Source: Limnomonas spitsbergensis (taxonomy: Eukaryota; Chlorophyta; Chlorophyceae; Chlamydomonadales). From it: a stretch of DNA of 64,000 nucleotides. The stretch spans positions 992,001 through 1,056,000 of the forward strand of contig JAYJMM010000039.1 in assembly GCA_037349105.1 (NCBI GenBank). The letters are read 5' to 3'. The position numbers were made by a program, and so were the translations under genes. The notes beneath the pieces were generated by a model that ran no database searches, was not told the DNA's origin, and worked only from the letters and a program-made list of their open reading frames with translations. This document shows, piece after piece, positions 54,753-64,000 of the stretch. How positions within the stretch are numbered: position 1 is the first letter of the stretch; every line of letters begins with the position of its first letter.

Positions 54753-56760
54753 GCACCTAGAGCAAAGGACAGACATGAGCTCATTGGGTCAGGAGGAAGG
54801 GTCGGAAGGGATTGGATGCAGTAATCAGTCGATTCAGCCACTATATGGACCCGTGCCCCTTGAGATGTCATTTTTGCATAGCCTTTGGCACTTCGCAGAA
54901 TATTTTTGGCAGTGCTGCAGTGCTGCACCCTTTGGGTCGATCCCTCTGTTCGCTGGCAAGAGTAAAAGCTACAATGTGCTTTTACTTGTCAGGGGCACAG
55001 CCGTAATGCTGCATGGCAACTAAGTATAAGATTGTCCCTAAGGTTTGCATTGCGTAAGATTCTATGAGGGCATGGGCGTTTCCATGCCCATGCCCAAAAG
55101 TTATTTTTTTCATGCCATGAGAATTTATTTGAGAAGCCTACTCCCCTAGCTAGTAGAGTACAACAAGCTGCAGAAATCTTGCAGTTCATGCAGTGATTTT
55201 CCTTTTTTCTTGGTTCGTTTTCTTGATCCATCAGTTCGACCCTTGTTTTACAAGCCTGCGACAGGTGAATAGGGGTTTGCCTACGCCTCATTGGGGGGCA
55301 TGTCATCTACTTGGCTAATGATGGAGAGCGTGTTATCAGCGTAAGGGGTGTTCAACCCTTTCAACTTTTAAATATATTTTGTTTAGGGCTTTTATAACTT
55401 TTTGCAGGCACAAGCCCCATGTGCCTGTTGCTGGCAGCGCTAGGTTTTGGGCTGCATGAATCTAGAGGGTTTAGATCTCAAAACGGTTTGCGAGCATAAT
55501 TCCCATGCGCATGTTGCAGGCAGCGCCAGGCCCACCAGGCTATGGACTGCATACATCTGAAACTGAAGGTGACGGCGTTTTATCGGCCATTCTTCTCATG
55601 TATCGGTTGTTTATTGATGATTTGGACTAGTCATCCATCTATCAGCATCCAGTAGATTTGATTAGCACTCCTCCGAGTACGATTTTTTTATTTCGATGCC
55701 GCTCACCTTTCAGAGCTGAATTCCGACCGAAGCTGTCTATTTCTGTCTGGATACCAGTTTGGATGATGCCGATAGACAATTAGTATCATGATGTATCCCT
55801 CACCTCTGAAGTATACACAAAGTTAATGGTTAGGGATGAACCAGGCGGCGTATCTCCAGTATGCCGCTTAATGCAGAGGCCGGTACATGACGTGTACGGC
55901 CGGTAGCTTGCAGTCACCTAGGTAACTAGGACAGCCTGTCAGGCACCCATCCACGAATTGTTGACACCAGGGGTTAGTTGGTACACCTGGTTGGTGCGAC
56001 AGTGATTGTGGAAAATGATTTAAATAGTTTTCAATCCGTGCGAAACCCTAAACCCTAACCCTAGTGACAGGGTTGCAGGGGTTGGACCGGATTTTCGTTG
56101 GTGATCCAAGTATCCAACTTACCCATGTGGCATATCGAGTCCGTGCACATCCAGCGGGCCGTCTACATCCCCAAAATTAGCTAACCGGGAGCCCCTGTCA
56201 CCTCCCTCCCAACTTCCGAAATCTCAGGATCCGGCAAGTTGCCCACAGGCTAACATAAATGATAACCGCTATATCGGGGTACCTCGACATATGTCGACTT
56301 TACTCGGGGTATCTCGACATATCTCGACTTTAAAGGGTACGTTTGCATGGTGGTTATCTTTTGCGCTCCTGATTACTGGCAAACACACTCAGAGGTTATG
56401 AGTAACTTCCGGTGTTCTAGTTGCAGAGTGGGATGCAGAGCCCTACAAGATACAGCGAATCCTGCTCGCACTTCGGAGCTAGAGGCGAGGCCGTGGCTGG
56501 CCTCGGTCACTAAGTGGTTCCACCTGAGATTTCACCTTCGATTTCCAAAACGATTGTCAAGCCAGAGGAGCTCACCCCCCGACAACCATATAGACGCAAC
56601 TGCTGCTGCACACTTCTTCGACTCGCCACGCGTTGGCAACGACTGATAATATTCTTAATATCCGGACTGGTGTGTGATTCATGCTTTATCCGGGCTCGTT
56701 AAGGACATCCACCTACCCCATCAACGGCAGCCGTAAGCTCTCACCAAGATACCAGAGGCC
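54753..56760. other. No recognisable gene
   Basis: Open frames are short. Visible items: an 'accctaaaccctaaccctag' telomere-like string at 56044-56063 and a 27-bp duplication around 56272-56332 ('ggggtacctcgacatatgtc' and 'ggggtatctcgacatatctc'). Confidence 0.4.
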
Positions 56761-56804
56761 CTCCCTCCCCGGTGCTGACTGCTGTTGACAGCACAACTGC
56801 CGCC

Positions 56805-59800
56805 ATGCAAGGCGCAGCAGCCAGCGGGCATAGACGAAGTGGGTGGGACGAGCCCTGTGGCCCTCCAGGTAGTGAACACAAGGGATTCTACGACCTTCCA
56901 TCATCCAGGCCCTCGCCCCTTCCTGATGAGCAATCTGAAGCTGCTGCGGAGACAGCCATCAGAGCAGAAGCTCCCAGCGGTAAGGCTCTGGTCCCCCCTC
57001 CAAGTGGCTCCGTCACGGCCTGGGCGGCGTCGCCCACCCACACAGAGACGGATGAGCACCAGCCTAGCGACAGCTCAGATCCCTTAGAGATCCCAGATCT
57101 CTCAAAAATCTCGGATCTTTCAGGGATCCCAGATCCATCAGGGATCAGTGACATGGGATCCAAAAGCGAGGCTGCCACCTCGGCTCCAATTGCAGCCATC
57201 TATCTCGTGGAAGCAAAGTCCTCCGTGCCTTGGGTCAGGCCACCAACAGATGAAAGCCCTGTCCCTGTAACCTCCTTGAAGCAACCCAGCAGCGCAGCCA
57301 GTGCCTCTCATGATGCAGTCCCTGCTCTGCCTCAGCAGCACGCGAGCCCTTGCCAGGATCAGTCGAGCCCTCACCAGGAGCAACTCAGGGAGGGGAGGAT
57401 GAGCTTGACCTAGGGGATGGCTTGCCAGCCATGGGAGCAGCAGCAGCAGTAGCAGGTGGAGGGGCAGCAAAGGCAGGCCAAGATGATCTTGCCCTATGGG
57501 ATGGCTCGCCAGCTGCTGTGTCAGCAGCTGGAGGAGCAGGCACAGCAGCAGCAGCTGGAGTAGAAGGCAGCAGCTCACCAGCTGTGGCAGCATCACTTGG
57601 AGGAGTAGGCAGTAGCTTGTCAGCTGTGGTTGCAGCAACAGCAGCTGGAGGAGCAGGCAGTAGCTTGCCAGATATGGCAGCACCAGCAGTATTAGCTGAA
57701 GGAGTATGCAGCAGCTTGTCAGCGGTAGTGAGTGAGTTGCCCGATGTGGTAGCAACAGCAGCAGCAGTAGGTAGAGAAGCAGGCAGCAGCTTGCCCGATG
57801 TGGCAGTAGTAGCAGCCAGAGGAGTAGGCAGCAGCTTGCCAGCTTTGGTAACAGCAGCTGGAGGAGTAGGTGGAGGGGCAGCTGAGAGAGGGCAAGATGA
57901 TGATGCACCATGTGATGGCTTGCCAGCTGTGGCAGCAGCAGCTGAAGGAGCAGGCAGCAGATTGCCCGATGTGGCAGCAGCAGCTGGAGGAGTAGGCAGC
58001 ACCTTGCCAGATATGGTAACAGCAGCTGCAGCAGCAGCAGCAGCAGCATGCAACAGCTCGCCAGATGTGGTAACAGCAGCAGCTGGAGGAGTAGGCAGTT
58101 GCTTGCCAGATATGGTAACAGCAGCTGCAGAAGCAGCAGCAGCAGCATGCAACAGCTCGCCATATGTGGTAACAGACTAACAGCAGCAGCTGGAGGAGTA
58201 GGCAGTTGCTTGCCAGATATGGTAACAGCAGCAGCAGCAGCAGCTGGAGGAGCAGGCAGCAGCATGCTAGATGTGGCGACAGGAACAACAGCTGGAGGAG
58301 TGGGCAGCAATGGCACTAATTATAGGCAGCGGGTTGTCCAGGCAGTTGTGCAATTCGCAAAGCACATACAAGCATGCAGGGCGCGTGAGGTGAGGGGGCT
58401 GTTGCTGACCTTAGATCGCTGTCTTGTTGAGCAGCATTGTGATCTCATTCCACAGTTTTTTCACTCACGCAGTCCTGCTAATTCCGTTTTTTCACGCACC
58501 CATGTGTATGTTAGTACGCTCCAGGCCACCTTGCTTGGTGGTGGACGAGCGGCATGAACCAAGCTCGAGAGCATTTGCCATGCAACGCTTACGAGCAGAG
58601 CAGACCATGCAGGGGACTATCTCATGCTCAGGGCAAATTGAAAAAAACAGGCGGATACAAGTATTGCTTTCGTTTGTTTGATTGGGGTTCTGCTGGGCAG
58701 CCACCACCAGGATGATGTGGACCAGTCTTGGACCAGCCTACAGTAGTGTTTTGTTTAGTGTGCACCAGACCACCTTTTGGGGACCGCCGGGCGGCCATCG
58801 CAGGGCCAATGGAAGCCAGTCTTGGACCGGCCTTCAGCCGGTTGCCCAAGTAGCTGGGTATTCTTCACCAGGCCCCCATGGCCGTAGGCCGTGACATGGC
58901 TGGATAATACACAAGGGAGGGATGGGGTCGGCATCCCAAACAGCACATGCTAGTCAGTGGTTCTTTTTTCGCGACTCAGCTGAATGTCTGCGAGACTCAG
59001 GCTGTTGTCCATAGGCCACATTTATGGCCAGCCTTGCGGCTTTGGCCACCAGCCGTAGGTTGGTCCAAGGTTGGGCCTAATCGGGCCTTTGACAGCTGCG
59101 TGGCTCCAGCACAGCTGAAGTGCACTGAAATTGGCTAGCATCATGCTATCCTGCTTATATTCAGGCTCATCAAAGCATGTGCCCCCCCCCCAGATCCTCT
59201 GCTTCGACCAGTCAATCTCACTGACCTGTCCTCCTACAGGTACTGATGCAGTGTTTCAGTGCACGTCAGGTACAGCTGAGGTGCACTGACATTGGCTCAC
59301 ATCACACTTGCCTCCTTATATCCGGGCACATTTAAGCATGCGATGTCTGCCCTCCTTCAACTACTGATGCAGTACCTATCTAATAGTGGGCAGACCATTG
59401 AGGCCCTGCTGCCGGACTTTGAGGCGGCAGGTCTGGACCTCCCGCGTATGCTGGAGAGCGCTGACCTCACGCATCCGGCTGTGAAGAGTGAAAGCTGTGA
59501 TGACGGTGTGAACTTGGGGGGGAGGGGAGGGGAGGGGAATGGAGGGGAGAGCGCTGACCTCACGCAAGCTGCTGTGATGAGTGAAAGCTGTGATGATGGT
59601 GTGAACTTGGGGAGGAGGGGAGAGGGGAAGGGAATGGAGGGGAGAGCGCTGACCTCACGCAGGCTGCTGTGAAGAGTGAAAGCTGTGATGACGGTGTGAA
59701 CTTGGGGAGGAGGGGAGAGGGGAGGGGAGTGGAGGGGAGAGCGCTGACCTCACACAGGCGGCTGTGAAGAGTGAAAGCTGTGATGATGGTGTGACATTGG

Positions 59801-61901
59801 GGAGGAGGGGAGAGGGGACGGGAATGGAGGGGAGAGCGCTGACCTCACGCAGGCTGCTGTGAAGAGTGAAAGCTGTGATGATGGTGTGACATTGGGGAGG
59901 GTAGGAGAGGGGACAGGAATGGAGGGGAGAGCGCTGACCTCACGCAGGCTGCTGTGAAGAGTGAAAGCTGTGATGACGGTGTGAACTTGGGGAGGAGGGG
60001 AGAGGGGAGGGGAGTGGAGGGGAGAGCGCTGACCTCACACAGGCGGCTGTGAAGAGTGAAAGCTGTGATGATGGTGTGACATTGGGGAGGAGGGGAGAGG
60101 GGACGGGAATGGAGGGGAGAGCGCTGACCTCACGCAGGCTGCTGTGAAGAGTGAAAGCTGTGAGGATGGTGTGACATTGGGGAGGAGGGGAGAGGGGACG
60201 GGAATGGAGGGGAGAGCGCTGACGTCACACAGGCGGCTGTGAAGAGTGAAAGCTGTGATGGTGAAGGTTTTTGAAGGTTTTACAGTCCAGCAGGCGATAA
60301 CATCAGCAGAAACAAAATCACAGAGCGGCAAGCAGCAGCCCCGGCGGCTGCACCATCATGCGGGGCTGGCAACAGCGTGGGTACCAGCGGCACTGCGCTG
60401 CCCGCCATGCAGGACAGCAGGGATTCCAGTTTTGTCATATCCGGCCTACCAGAGGGTGGTTTGGGGGAGGACTGTGCGGCTCAGGTCTGTGAGACAGTGT
60501 GCAAGCTCATGGGCATCACTATCAATGTCAGGAGTGCCTTACGCATGGGCAAGCCGGATCCCAACGGCAAGTTATTGCGGAAGATCAAGTTCCGCGTGGA
60601 CAATCGCAGCGAGGCCGAGGGCATAGTGTACATGAGGATTCAGTTGGCAGGCAAGGGTGTCACCATCTGGGATGATATGTCCCCTGCAGAGCTGTCGGCA
60701 CGGCATGAGCTCTTGCCCAAGTTCCAGTTGGCTAAGGAGATGAAGTCCAGGGTGTTTTTCACACGTGCTCGGCTCTTTGTCGATGGGGTGGAGGTGGCCG
60801 CATGAGTTTTGCTCTCATTTGTCAGATTAAGGGGGAGATTTGCGGGAGATTTGACTAACAGTCCTTGTTGGGAAGACTGTCCCCTTGATTAGCACAATTC
60901 CTTTCTCTGGTCTCCATATGTTTGTATCATTGTTTCTAGATTACTTGAGCAACATTGAAATCGCTCACTTACATAAGTTTCACACCCGGTACTCATGTCA
61001 ATGATTTATACAACTCAGTTCACACTTTTTAAACACTTTACTCACTTAAGTTACGCATCACATAGTGCTTCACCCAGTTCACAATTTAAAAAACACTTAA
61101 TCTCATTGAAGTGTCGCTCACGCATCACACAGTTTTTACACAGATTCACTTATATCTTCTTCTTTCCTTCTAAATTTTCCTAGGAGGCGTCCAACCGAAC
61201 TCTTTTGCACCCACGTCATATTCTATGGCTGGGGCTAATCTTCTGCACTATGGGGTTCATTCCCATGCTACTGCTCAGTGGTTGTGTGTTGGTTGCTTGC
61301 CCAGGGGGGTCACTGGTTTTCGCTCGCTGTCCTAGCGTATTAAGGGCCTGTACCGGTTTACGGGCACAAGTCCCATGCATCAAATTGATGCCCCGTTGGA
61401 CTGTAAAAACTTCACAAACTTCACAGCAGAGCATCACATTTGATGTGCGGCCACATGGGACATCTGCCTGTAAACCGCTACAGGCACTTGATACACTGTT
61501 GCAGTACAAGCATGCATTCTGCCATGGCCAGTCTCATGTTTTCAGGCACTTTCCATGCCCGAGCTTGTTAACTGCACACTTGGAACAGATCCTGAAGAAG
61601 TTGTTCGCGATAGAGGCACGGGACCTGGCAGTCAAGCCACTCTGTCTGCTCACCGCATCAACAAGGTCGACCGTTGTCTTTTTATCCTAGAACTTAAGCC
61701 ATGCCCTGTTGTTCCCCCCACCGGTGCGGCTGCCCCCACTGACCACATTACGACCCCCCCCGCTGCCCTATCCCCCCTTTGCTTTATATTCAGGTCAACA
61801 CCTTGCTCAAGCAGGCATTCGCAGACCCTGCCTCAAAGCTTGCCCAGAGGCTGGTGGACCGCAATGAGCTGTACGACATGGTACGACAACATATCAAATA
61901 G
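56805..61901 (+). CDS. Unrecognised multi-exon gene (tentative), Ala/Gly-rich with folded C-terminal part
   Basis: I do not recognise the family. Coding-like parts on the plus strand: a Ser/Pro-rich frame from ATG 56805 to 57413; an Ala/Gly-rich repetitive frame 57424-58389 with one frame change near 58170, ending RVVQAVVQFAKHIQACRARE before a GT; an exon 59337-59505 (ALLQLLMQYLSNSGQTIEAL, LLPDFEAAGLDLPRMLE); and two exons in phase, 61546-61665 (MPELVNCTLGTDPEEVVRDR) and 61794-61901 (LLKQAFADPASKLAQRLVDR) with a proper stop. The last two exons have ordinary amino-acid composition and good splice sites. Exon 59337-59505 ends in phase 1 while 61546 starts in phase 0, so at least one exon is missing or the model is wrong. 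A LINE-ORF1-like frame lies in the intervening intron. Confidence 0.4.
57424..58318. repeat. GCAGCAG-rich imperfect repeats, possibly coding
   Basis: About twenty degenerate units of 'agctggaggagtaggcagca' + 'gcttgccagatgtggca'. In the plus frame each unit reads AAGGVGSSLPDVV-like; the pattern continues in another frame after about 58170, suggesting an indel in formerly or presently coding sequence. Confidence 0.7.
59440..60250 (+). repeat. ~95-bp array (9 copies) of an exon 3' edge plus donor
   Basis: Each unit holds 'ggagagcgctgacctcacgc', 'gctgtgaagagtgaaagctg', 'tgatgacggtgtgaacttgg' and a GGGGA-rich filler. The first unit is the 3' end of the coding-like exon 59337-59505, with donor ACG|GTGTGA; the rest extend into the intron and repeat the donor. 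Confidence 0.9.
60407..60805 (+). CDS. LINE ORF1-like protein, 132 aa (fragment)
   Basis: The frame reads SSFVISGLPEGG, then a helix with CETVCKLMGI, SALRMGKPDPNGKLLRKIKF, and DDMSPAELSARHELLPKFQL ending FFTRARLFVDGVEV. The order 'xVxGLPE ... R.GK....R.I.V.F ... D+S..+...R..L.P....' is that of the nucleic-acid chaperone ORF1 proteins of LINE-type retrotransposons, or the N-terminal part of their polyproteins. The frame is open upstream to about 60275 but has no earlier ATG. No reverse transcriptase follows. It may be a truncated element inside an intron of the neighbouring gene. Confidence 0.5.
   Translation: MQDSRDSSFVISGLPEGGLGEDCAAQVCETVCKLMGITINVRSALRMGKPDPNGKLLRKIKFRVDNRSEAEGIVYMRIQLAGKGVTIWDDMSPAELSARHELLPKFQLAKEMKSRVFFTRARLFVDGVEVAA
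61344..61493. mobile_element. Complete foldback MITE (family M2), about 150 bp
   Basis: The left arm has 'cctgtaccggtttacgggca' and 'agtcccatgcatcaaa'; the right arm, read in reverse complement, has 'cctgtagcggtttacaggca' and 'tgtcccatgtggccgcacat'. The two arms pair over roughly 50 bp. The short middle is 'gttggactgtaaaaacttca'. Single arms occur at 13545-13605 and 18115-18200, and 60250-60290 carries the middle in inverse. Confidence 0.8.
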
Positions 61902-62335
61902 TACCTTCAAGAGAAGGCTAGTGACGTTACACTTCTGGCGAAGGAGGAGGATGGGCCTGACGGATCACGAGCTCTGGGTGTTCACAATGATTTGCTGCAA
62001 ACGTTTGGAGGCACGTCTGGTTTGGAGGCAGAATAGCATTCAGATAAAAAGACAGGGTGCAGAGTACTGGTAGCTGATTCACTCCACATGAGTGCCGTCA
62101 TGCCAGACATGTGAAGGTCAAGATACAGGTTCTCAGTCCTAAAATAAGCGAGCCTGTAAAAACAGACGAACATCGAAATACAGTGATGCACTTGCATGCC
62201 CAATATGTAATATATTTAAAACGAGGTAGCACCGTCGTAATGCAGTACTATTAGGAACAGGGTTCTGGGACGTTTGGAATCCAGGGGCACACTGTATCAG
62301 AATAATCGAATTCTCACCAGCCGCCCCCCAAGTGT
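61902..62335. other. Short intergenic stretch between convergent genes
   Basis: No gene or repeat recognised. It lies between the stop of the plus-strand gene and the 3' array of the kinase gene. Confidence 0.4.
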
Positions 62336-62472
62336 GGATTCGGACAACCGCCCAGCATTCGGACAACCGCCCAGCATTCGGACAACCGCCCAGCATTCGG
62401 ACAACCGCCCAGCATTCGGACAACCACCCAGCATTCGGACAACCGCCCAGCATTCGGACAACCGCCTAGCAG
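62336..62472. repeat. 19-bp minisatellite (7 copies) directly after the kinase stop codon
   Basis: Unit 'cattcggacaaccgcccag'. It begins a few bases beyond the minus-strand stop at 62475-62477, so it lies in the kinase 3'UTR. Confidence 0.93.
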
Positions 62473-62474
62473 GA

Positions 62475-63839
62475 CTATTCCGCCACATGGTCCTGCGATT
62501 CCCCACCAAACGTCCCCCCATGGATATCGGCATCAAGGTGCCATGCAACGTCTTCCTCCTCATCCTCCTCTTGGGACGCTGCCCTGTCTGTGTCCCCGTG
62601 TCCATCCCCCTCCTCGTCCATGACGCCCTCATCGTGCGCTGCCGGAAGCTCAGCAGCCATCCAGCAAGGCATAGCAGGAGCAGAGGGCCCCGCGCTTTGA
62701 GGCTGCAGCGCCTGATGCAGCTGGCCGCTGAAAAGCATCGGAGGTACAGACGGCTCCGAGACCTGCGGCTGAAGAGCTGCCATGCCGCCCTCTGCCATTG
62801 ACAAAGCGGCCGTCGCACCCACAGCAGCAACCGTCTCAGCCGCCACAGTGTGTTGCCTCTGTCTCTGATCCCTCAAGTCAGAAAAAGCCTGCAGAGCAAT
62901 GGGTCGAAGAAGAGTGACGCGGAGCAATGGGTCGAAGAAGAGTGACGAGGAGTGACTTGGCTTCTGGTGTCCTGCGGTACATCGCCTGGACTTCCCCACC
63001 ACCTCGTCTCCTCCTTGGCTCCTTGCTCAACATGGCCTTTGCCACCCTTATCCTCTACCCCCCCTCCTTCCCCATCCCTGCTCATAATCATCACCGTCAC
63101 AAAGCCTATTTTTCACACTTTATGTTGCCTCGATGGAACGCTAGCAGTCCTCAATCCAGGCAATTGCAATCCAGGCCTTCCTGGCAAATAACTTATTTTC
63201 CACCTTCATTCCTTGCCATGTTGCCAACACAGTGCTGACTGCAGGTTTCACTGACACCCAGGCTATCCTTTCTTTCCTCTTGAGCCTTCTCCCTTCACTT
63301 TCCTACCTGACTTCTTGTTTGCCGACGTGGCCAAGCTTCATGTTAGCATGGCCCAGGGGCGTAACGTCATCAACTGACACCCAGGCAAATCAGCACAGTG
63401 CCCTCCTAGAGCACCTCATGTATCAACTCCGACCCCAGAAGAAGCTGCCCTCCCAAACACCATTGCTTTCCCGCACTGCACGCCTGTACTGCATGCCTGT
63501 ACTGCACACACACATACTTCACACCTGTACTGCATGCCTGTACTACACACATGCACGGACTTCACCCCTCCACTGCACGTTTGCACTGCAAGAACACGTC
63601 CCAGCACCCACCTCTCCCAACGCCTTGAGCACTTCGTCGAAGGTCGGCCGCTCCAAGGGGTTCTCGCTGGTGCACGCTAGGCCCAGCTTCACGTAGGAGG
63701 CCGGCACCGACAACGAGGCGGGGGATCCCAAGGTTCCAGAGTTCGCGTCGTTGTAGCCAAACAGGTTTGGGTGGAACGCCGCGATGCGCCCCTTGCCCTT
63801 GAGGTCCCCCTTCTTCCCAGCACCAGACACTCGCATATA
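62475..63839 (-). CDS. Protein kinase, last two exons (5' part outside the window)
   Basis: Exons (minus strand): 63612-63839 and 62475-62888, joined in phase 0, 213 aa visible. The first exon ends with LGLACTSENPLERPTFDEVL, kinase subdomain XI of Raf-like/tyrosine-kinase-like (TKL) type with the invariant Arg (ERP). About 45 residues before it, rich in Gly, Lys and Ser, look like an insert in the C-lobe; the catalytic loop must lie upstream of the window. The final exon encodes a Gln/Ala-rich then strongly acidic tail (EEDEEEDVAW). The donor is GAG|GTGGGT and the acceptor CTCTGCAG|GC. Such TKL kinases are abundant in chlorophycean genomes; substrate unknown. Confidence 0.82.
62893..62948 (-). 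repeat. Tandem duplication of the kinase last-exon acceptor tract (28 bp x 2)
   Basis: 'gagcaatgggtcgaagaaga' + 'gtgacg' occurs twice in a row, directly outside the exon. On the transcript strand it supplies the pyrimidine-rich 'cactcttcttcgacccattg' before the acceptor. Confidence 0.88.
63266..63378 (+). repeat. Dispersed repeat related to 909-1019
   Basis: Shares 'ctttcctcttg', 'ctgac', 'cgtggccaagcttcatg' and the end 'cgtaacgtcatcaac' with 909-1019. The 3' end resembles that of the ~290-bp retro-repeat, so it may be a subfamily. It lies in the kinase intron. Confidence 0.6.
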
Positions 63840-64000
63840 CTGGGAGGGAGCGGGGAGGCAGCCACTGTTGATTACAGGGGGCTTCGGCTACAATTCAGCT
63901 ACAGCAGAGTCTAGCTGGTCAAGGGTTCTTCAGCTATGATTAAGCTACAGCAAAGTCTAGCTGATATGAGTGTTTCAGCTTCAGCGCAGTCTAGCTGGTC
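63840..64000. other. Kinase intron, window edge
   Basis: Intron sequence upstream (minus strand) of the kinase exon. It carries short repeats of 'cagctacagcagagtctagc' type (three imperfect copies). Confidence 0.5.

Noticed and set aside
59337..61665. Direct splice from exon 59337-59505 to exon 61546-61665
   Set aside because: Phases do not match (1 against 0); reading the second exon in the needed phase gives an early stop.

Overview
The window is nuclear DNA of a eukaryote, most probably a chlorophycean (volvocalean) green alga. This is inferred from spliced genes with GT-AG and GC-AG introns, a plastid-type guanylate kinase, a plant/alga-type FYVE+SYLF protein, an algal bestrophin-like channel, a RING1-type E3 ligase and a de novo vitamin B6 gene. 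Non-LTR retrotransposon remnants, foldback MITEs, degenerate CCCTAAA-like tracts and a very heavy load of minisatellites are also present. I cannot name the species. There are no operons; each gene is its own multi-exon unit.

Layout. 1-2.3 kb: dispersed repeats only. 2.3-4.5 kb (-): complete PDX1 (7 exons, 294 aa). 5.2-6.8 kb: decayed LINE reverse transcriptase cut by short retro-insertions. 8.1-12.3 kb (-): complete guanylate kinase (6 exons, 310 aa). 14.0 kb: frameshifted dynein heavy chain exon. 16.4-30.7 kb (+): FYVE-SYLF gene (8 exons, 645 aa) whose introns hold three very large minisatellites (29, about 50 and 63 bp units; about 7 kb in total). 33.0-39.0 kb (-): RING1-like E3 gene (7 exons, 465 aa) with 21, 42, 31 and 81 bp arrays in its introns. 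41.5-53.9 kb (+): bestrophin-like channel (10 exons, 512 aa). 54.5 kb: complete foldback MITE. 56.8-61.9 kb (+): an unrecognised gene with an Ala/Gly-rich part and three tidy exons, interrupted by a LINE-ORF1-like frame. 62.5-63.8 kb (-): last two exons of a protein kinase. Many very long open frames in the window lie inside arrays and are artefacts.

The most interesting signal is a rule that recurs in every multi-exon gene. Many intronic tandem arrays or duplications include, or lie in register with, the neighbouring exon edge and its splice site. About sixteen boundaries show one or more nearby copies of the exon edge plus donor or acceptor, from a single degenerate copy (PDX1 exon 6) to about 14 near-perfect copies (RING1 exon 5 donor, 42 bp). 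This looks like a genome-wide process of intron growth by slippage or duplication across splice sites. It yields decoy splice sites and may feed new sequence into proteins, as at the guanylate kinase C-terminus. All exon models were spliced by hand: phases agree throughout the five main models, but none is backed by transcript data here.
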